From CAG-791 sp045113775 (GTDB taxonomy: Bacteria > Bacillota > Clostridia > Lachnospirales > Lachnospiraceae): a DNA stretch of 64,000 nucleotides. A program made the translations under genes and the position numbers. This document shows positions 44,787 to 54,603 of the stretch, in pieces. The stretch is taken from positions 135,033 through 199,032 of the forward strand of contig JBGUJH010000067.1 of NCBI GenBank assembly GCA_045113775.1, read 5' to 3'. Under the pieces are notes generated by a model. It was not told the DNA's origin and searched no databases. It saw only the letters and a program-made list of their open reading frames with translations. Every line of letters starts with the position of its first letter. The stretch's first letter is position 1.

Positions 44787-46013
44787 TTAAATGCTCACAG
44801 CCGCATGTCTGACTTTATATCCATGGTCAGATATTGCCTTGATGATCTGTTTTTTGTGCTCGGTTCCGAATGCTTCCATTGTGATCCGAAGTTCCACAGC
44901 CGCGTTGCGGTTGATGGATACGAACTGGTTGTGCTCAAGTTTGATCACGTTTCCGCCTACTTCGGCAATTATACCTGAAACTCTGTGCAGCTCACCCGGC
45001 TTGTCGGGGAGAAGGACGGAGATCGTGAAGATCCTGTCTCGCAGGATAAGTCCCTGCTGCACGACGCTGGACATCGTGATCACGTCCATGTTGCCGCCGC
45101 TCAGGATCGAGACCACTTTTTTGCCCTTGCAGTGAATGTGTTTGAGTGCCGCCACCGTCAGAAGGCCGGAGTTCTCGACGATCATCTTGTGGTTCTCCAC
45201 CATGTCGAGGAAGGAGACGACCAGGTCCGAATCCGGCACTGTGATCACACCGTCCAGGTTCTTCTGCAGATACGGGAAGATCTGTCTTCCGGGCGTCTTG
45301 ACGGCTGTGCCGTCTGCTATTGTGTTGATCTGCGGAAGTGTGACGACCTCTCCCACCTCCAGAGAAGCCTTCAGGCAGGCAGCTCCTTCAGGCTCCACGC
45401 CGTACACCTTGGCTTCCGGCTTCAGCATCTTCATCAGCGTTGAGACGCCTGTCGCGAGGCCTCCTCCGCCCACGGGCACAAGGATGATGTCGACAAGAGG
45501 AAGTTCCTTGATGATCTCCATGGCGATCGTGCCCTGTCCTGTGGCGACGTCGGGGTCGTCAAAGGGATGGATGAATGTATATCCGTTCTCCTCGGCCAGT
45601 TTAAAGGCATGTTCGCAGGCTTCATCATATACGTCTCCGTAAAGGACGACTTCCGCTCCGAGCGCTTTGGTGCGGTTTACCTTGATCAGAGGCGTCGTGG
45701 TCGGCATTACGATCACTGCCTTGGCCCCGAACTGTTTTGCCGCATAGGCAACGCCCTGCGCGTGGTTTCCTGCGGACGCCGTGATCAGCCCGCGTTCTCT
45801 CTCTTCAGCGCTAAGAGTGCTGATCTTGTAGTATGCGCCTCTGACTTTGTAAGCGCCGGTCCTCTGGTTGTTCTCAGGTTTGAGATAGACCTTGCCCCCG
45901 GTCCTCTCACTGAAATAATCCGAATAGATGAGGCTGGTATCCCGTGTAACTTTCGATACGGTCTCGCAGGCTTCCTCAAATTTCGCAAGTGTCAGTTTAT
46001 CTTTCAATCCCAT
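44787..46013 (-). CDS. ilvA: Threonine ammonia-lyase (threonine dehydratase)
   Basis: PLP enzyme that converts threonine to 2-oxobutyrate for isoleucine synthesis or catabolism. PLP lysine lies in TGAYKVRGAYYK (about residue 55); SAGNHAQGVAYAAK and the phosphate loop PVGGGGLATG follow; LSGGN supplies the ring nitrogen ligand region. A single C-terminal ACT domain (VLLPDKPGELHRVSGIIAEVGGNVIKLEH) marks the 408-residue TdcB/short-IlvA class. Anabolic or catabolic role cannot be decided by sequence. Confidence 0.92.
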   Translation of the reverse strand: MGLKDKLTLAKFEEACETVSKVTRDTSLIYSDYFSERTGGKVYLKPENNQRTGAYKVRGAYYKISTLSAEERERGLITASAGNHAQGVAYAAKQFGAKAVIVMPTTTPLIKVNRTKALGAEVVLYGDVYDEACEHAFKLAEENGYTFIHPFDDPDVATGQGTIAMEIIKELPLVDIILVPVGGGGLATGVSTLMKMLKPEAKVYGVEPEGAACLKASLEVGEVVTLPQINTIADGTAVKTPGRQIFPYLQKNLDGVITVPDSDLVVSFLDMVENHKMIVENSGLLTVAALKHIHCKGKKVVSILSGGNMDVITMSSVVQQGLILRDRIFTISVLLPDKPGELHRVSGIIAEVGGNVIKLEHNQFVSINRNAAVELRITMEAFGTEHKKQIIKAISDHGYKVRHAAVSI

Positions 46014-46084
46014 TTTGACATCCTTTCATGGACTGTATTGCATATCATCCCGCGCATCTTCGTCCCCGATGCGCAGAATCTGAC

Positions 46085-46999
46085 TCAGTAGAAGATTGCG
46101 TCCACGAACTGGTCGGGGTTGAACTTCTGAAGGTCCTCGATCGCTTCTCCGACGCCGATGAATTTTACCGGAATGCCCAGCTCTGCCTGTACGGCGATCG
46201 CGATGCCGCCCTTGGCAGTGCCGTCCATCTTAGTGAGCACAATGCCTGTCAGGTCTGTGACGCTGGCAAATTCCCTCGCCTGGAATATCGCGTTCTGGCC
46301 TGTGGTCCCGTCCAGAACGACCCAGTTTTCCCTGAAGCACCCGGGATACTCCCTGGTGATGATCCTGTCGATCTTGGCCAGTTCCTTCATGAGGTTCTTC
46401 TTGTTGTGAAGGCGTCCCGCCGTATCAATAAGAAGAATATCTGTCTTTCTTGCTTTGGCGGCCTGTACGGCGTCATAGACGACGGCTGCGGGATCAGACC
46501 CTTCTGCTGCGCCGATGATATCGACCCCCGCTCTCTTCGCCCACTCGGACAGCTGCTCGTTCGCTGCCGCGCGGAAGGTGTCCGCGCTGGCGATAAGCAC
46601 TTTTTTGCCCTGCTTGCGATAATTCGCCGCGAGCTTTCCGACGGAGGTAGTCTTGCCCACGCCGTTCACGCCGATCACAAGGATCACCGCAGGTCCCTGC
46701 TCGAAATCGTAGGCGTCCTTGCCCTGTTTCATCTTGTTCCTGATCCCCATGATCAGTTCCTGACGGCAGTCGGGACAGTATTTGATCCGCTCGTCCTTTA
46801 CCTTCTGCCTCAGGTCGTCCAGCAGCTCTTCCGTAGTCTGGACGCCTATATCTCCCATGATCATCGTCTCTTCCAGTTCTTCGAGGAAATCCTCGCTGAC
46901 CTTCTCATACCCGTAGGTATTGAAGATGATGTCCATGTTGTCGGAGATGTTTGCTTTTGTTTTGCTAAGGCCCTGTTTGAGCCGGTCGAATAAACCCAT
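46085..46999 (-). CDS. ftsY: Signal recognition particle receptor FtsY
   Basis: Membrane-associated SRP receptor GTPase. Starts MGLFDRLKQGLSKTKANIS; G1 is GVNGVGKTTSVGKLAA (about 108), DTAGRLHNKKNLM and TKMDGTAKGG follow, then KFIGVGEAIEDLQKFNPDQFV. 304 residues; the acidic A domain is almost absent. The ATG at 46999 is preferred over the GTG two codons upstream. Follows smc in a typical smc-ftsY order. Confidence 0.96.
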   Translation of the reverse strand: MGLFDRLKQGLSKTKANISDNMDIIFNTYGYEKVSEDFLEELEETMIMGDIGVQTTEELLDDLRQKVKDERIKYCPDCRQELIMGIRNKMKQGKDAYDFEQGPAVILVIGVNGVGKTTSVGKLAANYRKQGKKVLIASADTFRAAANEQLSEWAKRAGVDIIGAAEGSDPAAVVYDAVQAAKARKTDILLIDTAGRLHNKKNLMKELAKIDRIITREYPGCFRENWVVLDGTTGQNAIFQAREFASVTDLTGIVLTKMDGTAKGGIAIAVQAELGIPVKFIGVGEAIEDLQKFNPDQFVDAIFY

Positions 47000-47059
47000 A
47001 GTCACCTCTTTAATATGATCATCAATGGCCCGCGCAGCGGGCCGCCGCTTCGTATATGA

Positions 47060-50000
47060 TCAGGAGACGAGCTCTTCCTCATCGATCAGGTCCACGCTCA
47101 CCAGCGCGGAGACGCCCTTCTCCTGCATTGTGATCCCGTACAGGCGGTCCGCTTCCTGCATGGTCCCCCTTCTGTGCGTGATCACTATAAATTGCGTATA
47201 TTCCGTGAGCTTGTGCAGGTACTCCGCAAAGCGCACGACATTGCTCTCATCCAAAGCCGCTTCGATCTCGTCGAGCAGGCAGAACGGTGAAGGCTTCAGG
47301 TTCTGGATCGCGAACAAAAGAGCGATCGCCGTCAGCGCCTTCTCTCCTCCGGAAAGAGCGTTCATATTCTGCAGTTTTTTGCCCGGAGGCTGCGCGATGA
47401 CGCGCACGCCGGCTTCCAGGATATCCCTGTCTTCCATCAGCTCAAGGCGGCCTTTTCCGCCGCCGAACATCAGCTTGAAGACCTTGTCGAATTCCGCCTG
47501 GATCCTGCTGAACTGCTCCTGGAACTGCTTGCGCATGGAGGCATCCAGTTCCGCGATGATCTTCTCAAGGCTCTCTGCCGCCTGTGTGAGATCGTCATGC
47601 TGCGTTTTCAGGAAAGTATACCTCTCCATCAGTTCCCTGTATTCCTCGATCGCGTCCACATTTACGCTGCCGAGGGCTTTGATCCTGGCCTTGATCTCGG
47701 CTATCTCCTTTTTGAGGGCCGCGATGTCCCGGAACTGTTCATCTCTGAGTTTCACCGCGTCGCTGAGTGTGATCTCGTATTCATTCCACATATAAGCGAC
47801 CCGGCTGTCCACCTCTTCCTGGAGACGTTCCCGGCGGTTGTGGAGCCTCACGCTCTCTTTGTCGAGGGCGTGGATCTGTTCGGAAAGAGATTCCTTAGCC
47901 GCGATCTGTTCCTGCATCGCTTTTTTAAGTTTGTCTCTCTCCTCGTTTTTGGCGATGAGCGCCTTCCTGCCGTCGTCCTGCGCGTCTTCGGAACCTGCCA
48001 GCTGTTCTGAAAGTGAGCGGATCCTCTCCGCGCCGGACTCTATCACTGCGTCGCCCCGGGCGATAGCGGTACTGATCTCCTCAAGTTCCCTGCCACGTCT
48101 GACAAGGTCTTCCTGTACGCGGTCCAGGTCTTTTTGTTCAAAGGACTGCTGCTGCAGGATCTTTTCGATCTCCATGTCCCACTTGGCCAGTATCTGAGTC
48201 TGGACGCCTTCTTCTTTGCGAAGCGCCGCAAGCTTCTGTTCCAGCTCGCTGACGGCATCGTTCATTTTCTGCTCTGATTCTGCAGAGGAAGCCAGCCTCT
48301 CTTCCGCTTCCCGTCGGTCTGCTTCGAGGTCCTTCTTCTGCTGCTCTATGAGCCTGCGCTCTTTTGCCATCTCTTCCGCGCTGCCGGCCGCTTCTTTTTT
48401 CTTCTCCTGCTGGCTGGCAATGCTCATTCTGACTGTATTCTGCCGAAGGAAAGCGTCCTGCTGCGCCTGCCGGTTCTCTTCCAGCTCTTTTCTGAGGCTC
48501 GTCCTCTCCGACTTTATGTCCTCAATGGCCTGCTCATGCTGCCGCGTCTCACGCTCATACACGCCCACTCGCTCCTGCAGCTCCGCCATCTCGCGCCGTC
48601 TTCCCAGGAGATTACTGCTGTTCTTGAAAGCGCCGCCGCTGATCGCGCCGCCCGGCATGAACAGCTCTCCTTCGAGAGTCACCATCCGGACGCTGTGGTT
48701 GTATTTCTTGTTGACAGCCGCCGCGTGGTCGAACCTGTCCACGATCACGATGCGCCCGAGAAGGGAAGCCGCCACAGGGCGATACCTGTCATCACAGCGC
48801 ACAAGACTGTCCGCCAGGCCGATCACCCCGGGCTCCTGCAATACTTTGGTATTCTTGAATTCCTGAGGTCTTCCAAGATCGTTCAGCGGAAGGAAGGTTG
48901 CCCTTCCCGCTTTCTCTCTCTTGAGCAGCTCGATCATGCGTCTGGCTGTCTCCGCGTCTTCCGTCACGATGTTCTGGATATTTCCACCCAGTGCGACTTC
49001 GATAGCGGTCTCATATTTTTTGTCCGTCTTGAGAAGATCCGCGACAACACCGATCACGCCCTTCTCTGACGAGCGGTTCTGCATGACTTTCCTGACGCTT
49101 GTGCCGAATCCTTCATATCTCTGGGTCAGGTTGACCAGAGCGTCCAGACGGGATTTCTCCTGATGGTAGCGGAGCTGGCTCTCGCGCAGCTGCTCGTCCT
49201 CATCTCCGAGCCTTTTCTTCATGCCGGAAATAGTGGTCTCTATCTCTTTCTGCCGCTCCTGGAGCGCCTTGATAGAGGCCGCGATCTCCCCGAACTGCTT
49301 CCGCAGGTCTGTGATGATCTGCGCCTGCTCGGTCTCATTGGACTGGGCCTGCTCGATCCCGGCTGACAGCTCCTGCATTCTGCGCTCGTTATCCTCCTGC
49401 CGCGCGGTGATGCTCGCAATATTGGATTTGATCGTGGCGCGCTCGCTCAGGATCCGCAGGATCTCATTCTTGCCCAGATCGATCTGCCTGGAGTAACGGA
49501 TGATCTGATCCGCGCAGGAGGCAGCGCTTTCCTTTGCTCCCATCTGTTCCCTGCGAAGCTCCTCAAGCTTTCCGTCGGTCTCTTTTTTCCTTGTGAGGAT
49601 CTCCTCCTCTTCCCTGCGGCCTCTCTCTATTTCGGCAGAGACGGATTCCTGTCTTGTCCTGAAATGCTCAGCGTTTGCGTTTGCGGCGCGCACCTGTTCT
49701 TCGATGACCTTGATCTCGCCCTCGATCTTCTCTCTGACGACGCTCGCGTTCGTGATCTTATTGCGGATCGACTCGATCTCTCTCTCGAGTTCGCCCAGTC
49801 CTGCCTGGCCGCTCTCATACGCGAGACCTGCTCGCTCATAAGATTCCCTAGCCTGGCCGAGGTCCCTCTCTATGGTCTCCTCGCTCTCCTTGACCTTTTC
49901 CAGTTCCGCGATGTTCTTCTGGTTCTCTAACAGGAACAGATTAACGTCCCTGGCTTTCAGGGCGTCCCTCTCCTTGAAGAACACCTTTGCCTTTTCCGAC

Positions 50001-50623
50001 TGTCTCTCCAGCGTGGGAATCTGCTTCTCGAGCTCAGCCAGGATATCGTTGATCCTGACAAGGTTTTCCTTCTCACTGGCGAGTTTTTTCAGGGTCATGT
50101 CCTTGCGTCTCTTGAACTTGACAATACCGACCGCCTCGTCAAAGAGCTCTCTGCGGTCCTCGGGTTTGTCGCTGAGGATCTTGTCGATCTGTCCCTGTCC
50201 GATGATCGAATAGCCTTCTTTGCCGATACCGGTGTCATAGAAGAGTTCGTTAATATCCCTGAGCCTGCAGGGTGCGCCGTTCATCAGGTACTCTGTCTCT
50301 CCGCTCCTGTAGATCCTTCTCGCCACAGTGACTTCTTTATAATCAGTAGGAAGCTTATGGTCGGAATTATCCAGCGTGATCGCCACATACGCGTATCCCA
50401 TCGGTTTCCTGGTCTCCGTGCCGGCGAAGATTACGTCCTGCATGGAGGATCCGCGCAGCTGTTTGACCTTCTGCTCGCCCAGTACCCAGCGCACGGCGTC
50501 CGCGACGTTGCTCTTTCCGCTTCCGTTGGGTCCTACGATGCCCGTGATCCCGTTATGAAAATCAAATCTGATCTTGTTGGCAAAAGATTTAAAGCCTTGT
50601 ATTTCAATACACTTTAGATACAT
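47060..50623 (-). CDS. smc: Chromosome segregation SMC ATPase
   Basis: Condensin ATPase, 1187 residues. Walker A is GPNGSGKSNVADAVRW (about 32), followed by long coiled coils, a hinge around residues 510-650 (SSEKGVIGVVADLLK, GGAISGG), and the C-terminal head with the signature NALSGGEKALTAIALLFAI and Walker B FCLLDEIEAALDESNV. Lies between rnc and ftsY, the standard Firmicutes order. Confidence 0.98.
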   Translation of the reverse strand: MYLKCIEIQGFKSFANKIRFDFHNGITGIVGPNGSGKSNVADAVRWVLGEQKVKQLRGSSMQDVIFAGTETRKPMGYAYVAITLDNSDHKLPTDYKEVTVARRIYRSGETEYLMNGAPCRLRDINELFYDTGIGKEGYSIIGQGQIDKILSDKPEDRRELFDEAVGIVKFKRRKDMTLKKLASEKENLVRINDILAELEKQIPTLERQSEKAKVFFKERDALKARDVNLFLLENQKNIAELEKVKESEETIERDLGQARESYERAGLAYESGQAGLGELEREIESIRNKITNASVVREKIEGEIKVIEEQVRAANANAEHFRTRQESVSAEIERGRREEEEILTRKKETDGKLEELRREQMGAKESAASCADQIIRYSRQIDLGKNEILRILSERATIKSNIASITARQEDNERRMQELSAGIEQAQSNETEQAQIITDLRKQFGEIAASIKALQERQKEIETTISGMKKRLGDEDEQLRESQLRYHQEKSRLDALVNLTQRYEGFGTSVRKVMQNRSSEKGVIGVVADLLKTDKKYETAIEVALGGNIQNIVTEDAETARRMIELLKREKAGRATFLPLNDLGRPQEFKNTKVLQEPGVIGLADSLVRCDDRYRPVAASLLGRIVIVDRFDHAAAVNKKYNHSVRMVTLEGELFMPGGAISGGAFKNSSNLLGRRREMAELQERVGVYERETRQHEQAIEDIKSERTSLRKELEENRQAQQDAFLRQNTVRMSIASQQEKKKEAAGSAEEMAKERRLIEQQKKDLEADRREAEERLASSAESEQKMNDAVSELEQKLAALRKEEGVQTQILAKWDMEIEKILQQQSFEQKDLDRVQEDLVRRGRELEEISTAIARGDAVIESGAERIRSLSEQLAGSEDAQDDGRKALIAKNEERDKLKKAMQEQIAAKESLSEQIHALDKESVRLHNRRERLQEEVDSRVAYMWNEYEITLSDAVKLRDEQFRDIAALKKEIAEIKARIKALGSVNVDAIEEYRELMERYTFLKTQHDDLTQAAESLEKIIAELDASMRKQFQEQFSRIQAEFDKVFKLMFGGGKGRLELMEDRDILEAGVRVIAQPPGKKLQNMNALSGGEKALTAIALLFAIQNLKPSPFCLLDEIEAALDESNVVRFAEYLHKLTEYTQFIVITHRRGTMQEADRLYGITMQEKGVSALVSVDLIDEEELVS

Positions 50624-50654
50624 TTATACCTTTTCCTGCTTTCATGATTCCAAA

Positions 50655-51353
50655 TCAACGCTTCTGCTTCATCTCCCGGACTTTTCTGATCCCGGCGTAA
50701 GCGGCCTGCTGCTCCCCCGCTTTTTTGGAGCGGCCCTCTCCGGTCCCCAGAAGCTCATCGCCGACAAATACGCCGATCTTGAATGTCTTCATATGCTCAG
50801 GTCCGCTTTCAGCGAGGATCTCATAGCGCAGCGTCTCTCCTCTGCCCTGCGCCCATTCCTGAAGCATGGATTTGGAATCATAAAAGAACACTCTGTCTCT
50901 GTCTGATAAAATAAACTGCATGATAAAACGGCGAGGAGGCTCTATTTCCCCGCAGTCAAGATACATGGCCCCGATCACGGCTTCCACCACGTCGCAGAGG
51001 ATCGATTCCTTCTCGCGCCCTCCGCCGGCTTCCTCGCCTTTTCCAAGACGCAGGAATTCCGGTATGCCCAGGTGTCTCGCGCAGTCCGCCAGAGACGGCT
51101 CGCACACCAGGCTCGCGCGCAGTTTGGTCAGCTCTCCCTCTCTCTTATCGGGGTACTCTTTATACAGAAAAGCGCTGGAGACCATCTCAAGAACAGCATC
51201 TCCGAGAAACTCCAGCCTTTCATAATCCTTATATCGGTGTATCTTTTGTTCATTGGCAAAGGACGTATGGGTCAGAGCGCATTCCAGGAGATATCTGTCT
51301 CTGAAATGATAACCTATACGTCCTTCCAGAACTTCCAGTGAAGTATTCCTCAT
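50655..51353 (-). CDS. rnc: Ribonuclease III
   Basis: Double-strand-specific endoribonuclease for rRNA and mRNA processing. Signature YERLEFLGDAVLEMV (about residue 44) carries catalytic acids; a second acidic site is DVVEAVIGAMYLDCG. The C-terminal dsRNA-binding domain spans about 160-230. Overlaps acpP by four bases. Confidence 0.97.
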   Translation of the reverse strand: MRNTSLEVLEGRIGYHFRDRYLLECALTHTSFANEQKIHRYKDYERLEFLGDAVLEMVSSAFLYKEYPDKREGELTKLRASLVCEPSLADCARHLGIPEFLRLGKGEEAGGGREKESILCDVVEAVIGAMYLDCGEIEPPRRFIMQFILSDRDRVFFYDSKSMLQEWAQGRGETLRYEILAESGPEHMKTFKIGVFVGDELLGTGEGRSKKAGEQQAAYAGIRKVREMKQKR

Positions 51354-51589
51354 CCTTCTGTTGCTCCCTTGATCAGAGCAAGAGCCTCTCCGACGGTGGT
51401 CACCTTGCTGGCGACTTCCGTGTCGACCTTTACGTCATATTCATCCTCGATCCCCATGATAATGGAAGCGACATCCAGGGAATCTGCGCCGAGGTCATCG
51501 TCAAATGTTGTATCCATCGTGATCTCGCCGGGATCAATACCAAGTACATCTGCAATAATCGCACACAGTTTCTTGAAATCTTCGTCCAT
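51350..51589 (-). CDS. acpP: Acyl carrier protein
   Basis: Acidic carrier of fatty-acyl chains in fatty acid synthesis, 79 residues. The phosphopantetheine serine is in GADSLDVASIIMGIEDEYD. Encoded between plsX and rnc, coupling lipid genes to the smc cluster. Confidence 0.97.
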   Translation of the reverse strand: MDEDFKKLCAIIADVLGIDPGEITMDTTFDDDLGADSLDVASIIMGIEDEYDVKVDTEVASKVTTVGEALALIKGATEG

Positions 51590-51601
51590 ATTCTGTCTCC
51601 T

Positions 51602-52654
51602 TTAAGATTCTGTTTTCTTCGCAGCTGTTTTGCGGGCGGCTGCGAGCTCGTCCAGTTTCATCTCGTTTCGGAAAAGATCGTTGATCTGCTTTTCCTTAAA
51701 TGTAATGCATTGTTCCAGCGCGTGCTGGATCTCCGCCGCCTTGGAATTGCCGTGCGTCTTTACGACCAGGCCCTTGAGGCCGAGCATAGGCGCTCCGCCG
51801 TACTCGGTAGCATCGAAAGTCTTGATCATCCCCTTTAATGCGGGTTTGATCAGGAGCGCTCCGATCTTGCTCACGATATTCGACATAAGCGCGCCCTTGA
51901 GCTCATGAAGGATCACGCCGGCGACCCCTTCGTATGTTTTCAAAATAGCGTTGCCTGTAAAAGCGTCTGTGACCGCGACATCTACTACGCCTTCAGGGAT
52001 ATCCCTCGCCTCGATGTTGCCTACAAAATTGATGCCGGGACACTCTTTGAGAAGCTGATGAGCTTCTTTAGCGAGCATGTTGCCTTTTTCTTCCTCGGTG
52101 CCCACATTGACCAGACCTACCCTCGGATTCTTGACGCCCGTCATATTGCGCATATAGATCGAACCCATCTGCGCAAACTGAAGGAGCATGGAAGCTCTGG
52201 GATCCATGTTGGCGCCGCAGTCTATGAGCAGGACCGGACCCTTTGCAGACGGGATGAGCGGCGCGAGCGGCGGTCTCTCAATCCCTTTGATCCTTCCGAC
52301 CAGGAGCTGTCCTCCCGCAAGAGCGGCTCCCGTACTGCCGGCCGTGACGAACGCGTCGCACTCTCCGTCTTTTACCAGACGAAGTCCCTTCACGATCGAA
52401 GAGTCCTTCTTGTTGCGGATCGCGTCCACCGGAGGCTCCGCCATCTCGATCACTTCCGTACAGTTAAGGATCGTGACCCTGTCCGCCGGATACTGAAGCT
52501 TGTCCAGTTCCGCTTTCACTGCCTCTTCCTTTCCGGCCAGTGTCACCTTCAGATTAGGGCAGCTGTTCAAGGCGTTCACGGTTCCCTTGATGATCTCAGA
52601 GGGCGCGTTGTCGCCTCCCATTGCATCTACAGCAACATGTACAAATTCACTCAT
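51602..52654 (-). CDS. plsX: Phosphate acyltransferase PlsX
   Basis: Converts acyl-ACP to acyl-phosphate for PlsY (gene at 31.8 kb). The start at 52654 (MSEFVHVAVDAMGGDNAP, AGGAAG upstream) gives 350 residues. Signatures: SSIVKGLRLVKDGECDAFVTAGSTGA and DCGANMDPRASMLLQFA. A longer frame opens nine codons upstream. Confidence 0.96.
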   Translation of the reverse strand: MSEFVHVAVDAMGGDNAPSEIIKGTVNALNSCPNLKVTLAGKEEAVKAELDKLQYPADRVTILNCTEVIEMAEPPVDAIRNKKDSSIVKGLRLVKDGECDAFVTAGSTGAALAGGQLLVGRIKGIERPPLAPLIPSAKGPVLLIDCGANMDPRASMLLQFAQMGSIYMRNMTGVKNPRVGLVNVGTEEEKGNMLAKEAHQLLKECPGINFVGNIEARDIPEGVVDVAVTDAFTGNAILKTYEGVAGVILHELKGALMSNIVSKIGALLIKPALKGMIKTFDATEYGGAPMLGLKGLVVKTHGNSKAAEIQHALEQCITFKEKQINDLFRNEMKLDELAAARKTAAKKTES

Positions 52655-52817
52655 AATACTTCCTGATTTCGCTTTGTTCATAGTCTACAGACAAAATACT
52701 GCTACGAACTAAATATACTAAATGGACTGATAGAATGCAAGTATGGCACTCTATGTTCCCTTCTGACAGCTGTTCCTTATACAGATACCGGCTGTCATCT
52801 CTTTTTTGCGCAACAAT

Positions 52818-52843
52818 AAGCGGATGCCATACAGCATCCGCTT
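52818..52843 (-). terminator. Hairpin between rpmF and plsX
   Basis: A 10-bp perfect stem with a 6-base loop, followed on minus by ATTGTTG; a weak or partial terminator. Confidence 0.55.
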
Positions 52844-52875
52844 AGATCAAATCATTGTTCTAAATCAAATTCCAA

Positions 52876-53058
52876 TCAGTCGTCGACTTCGATCACGGTC
52901 TTCTTATTATAGGAGCCGCAATTTCTGCACACTCTGTGGGGCATCGTAAGAGTACCACATTTGCTGCACTTTACAAGAGTCGGAGCAGTCATCTTCCAGT
53001 TTGCTCTTCTCTTATCTCTATGACTTCTGGATGATTTATTCTTAGGGCAGATAGACAT
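52876..53058 (-). CDS. rpmF: 50S ribosomal protein L32
   Basis: Small zinc-ribbon ribosomal protein of 60 residues. Basic N-terminus (KNKSSRSHRDKRRANWKM) and two cysteine pairs (CSKC and CRNC). Located between ackA and plsX as in many Firmicutes. Confidence 0.96.
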   Translation of the reverse strand: MSICPKNKSSRSHRDKRRANWKMTAPTLVKCSKCGTLTMPHRVCRNCGSYNKKTVIEVDD

Positions 53059-53168
53059 CGTTACACCTCCTTACCGTTCAAGTAGTCACACAAATGGTAT
53101 TATACTTGCGGTAATTCCCTTTGTCAACAATTTTTTCAGCTGACTTTGGGACTCAAAATGTTCATAAA

Positions 53169-54371
53169 TTACTTCGTAAGAGCGTAGGTCTCACGGGCGA
53201 TCGCGAGCTCTTCGTTTGTGGCGATGGAGTATACAAGGACCTTGCTGTCGTCTGTGGAGATCTTGTGGATATCCTCTCTCTTAGCGTTCTCTTCCTTGTC
53301 ACATGTCACGCCCAGATAGCCCAGATAGGACATGACGATCTCGCGTACGAAAGCGCTGTTCTCACCGATACCGGCTGTGAAAGCGATCACGTCAACGCCG
53401 TTCATAGCTGCTGTGTAGGAGCCGATGTACTTGGCTACTCTGTAGCAGAAAGCGTCTACTGCGAGCTTGGCATACTTGTTGCCGCCCTTGTATCCGTCCT
53501 CGAGGTCACGGAAGTCGGAGGACAGCTCATCGGACAGAGCGAAGACGCCGGACTTCTTGTTCAGGATATTGACTACCTGTGCAGCCGTGAGGTCTTCCTT
53601 GCCTGCGATGAAGTCTACGATCGCAGGATCGAGATCGCCGCTTCTGGTTCCCATGATCAGTCCTTCAAGTGGAGTCAGGCCCATGGAAGTGTCTACGCAC
53701 TTGCCGTTCAGGACTGCGGAGATGCTGGCGCCGTTGCCGAGGTGGCATACGATGGTCTTGCATGCATCGTAAGGCTTGCCGGCAACTTTAGCCGCTTCCT
53801 TGGAAACAAATGAGTGGCTGGTGCCGTGGAAGCCGTATCTTCTCACCTTGTAATCTCTGTAATACTTCAGAGGAAGCGCATACATATATGCCTTCTCGGG
53901 CATCGTCTGATGGAATGCCGTATCGAAAACAGCTACCATGGGTGTGCCGGGCATAAGAGCCTTGCAGGCATCGATACCGATCAGGTTTGCGGGATTGTGC
54001 AGGGGTGCCAAATCAGACACTTCCTTTATCGCCTCGATAACTTCATCTGTGATGACAACAGAGGATGTGAACTTCTCGCCGCCGTGGACGATCCTGTGTC
54101 CGACAGCACCGATCTCGCTCAGGGACTTCAGAACACCGGTCTTCTCATTGGTAAGAGCGTCGAGGACGAGGCTGACTGCCTTGTTGTGATCGGGCATAGG
54201 GATCTCGTTGACTTCCTTGCCTGTATTGTCTGCCTTGTTCTCATAAGTGATGCAGGATCCGTCCATACCGATTCTCTCGCACAGACCCTTGGCCAGAAGC
54301 TTTTCCGATTCTGCATTGATGACCTGGAATTTCAGTGAGGAACTGCCGCAGTTGATTACCAAAATATTCAT
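53169..54371 (-). CDS. ackA: Acetate kinase
   Basis: Interconverts acetyl-phosphate and acetate, making ATP in fermentation. Starts MNILVINCGSSSLKFQVI; AVFDTAFHQTMP, RRYGFHGTSHSFV and CHLGNGASISAV are family signatures; GIGENSAFVREIV lies near the C-terminus. 400 residues. No pta gene is present in the window. Own promoter at 54434-54461. Confidence 0.97.
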   Translation of the reverse strand: MNILVINCGSSSLKFQVINAESEKLLAKGLCERIGMDGSCITYENKADNTGKEVNEIPMPDHNKAVSLVLDALTNEKTGVLKSLSEIGAVGHRIVHGGEKFTSSVVITDEVIEAIKEVSDLAPLHNPANLIGIDACKALMPGTPMVAVFDTAFHQTMPEKAYMYALPLKYYRDYKVRRYGFHGTSHSFVSKEAAKVAGKPYDACKTIVCHLGNGASISAVLNGKCVDTSMGLTPLEGLIMGTRSGDLDPAIVDFIAGKEDLTAAQVVNILNKKSGVFALSDELSSDFRDLEDGYKGGNKYAKLAVDAFCYRVAKYIGSYTAAMNGVDVIAFTAGIGENSAFVREIVMSYLGYLGVTCDKEENAKREDIHKISTDDSKVLVYSIATNEELAIARETYALTK

Positions 54372-54433
54372 TTTTCTCTCTCCGTTTCCTATAAAACTAA
54401 ACCCGGCTGACGCCGCATGCTGCTCTATTATCT

Positions 54434-54461
54434 ATTATACACTTTATTCCGACGGGAACAA
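54434..54461 (-). promoter_or_regulatory. Promoter of ackA
   Basis: Minus-strand -35 TTGTTC (54456-54461) and -10 TATAAT (54434-54439) with a 16-base spacer. Confidence 0.6.
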
Positions 54462-54603
54462 GAACTGCCCCTTTTTTAAAACAAAACTTGTATGAACTGA
54501 TGAATCCGCAATGGAACTTTTGTTTCTTATATGATATGAAAGAATGGTAAACAGTCATCATCCCGCGTTGACGCGGTCAAAAGCAAAAGGATCAGGCTCT
54601 GAA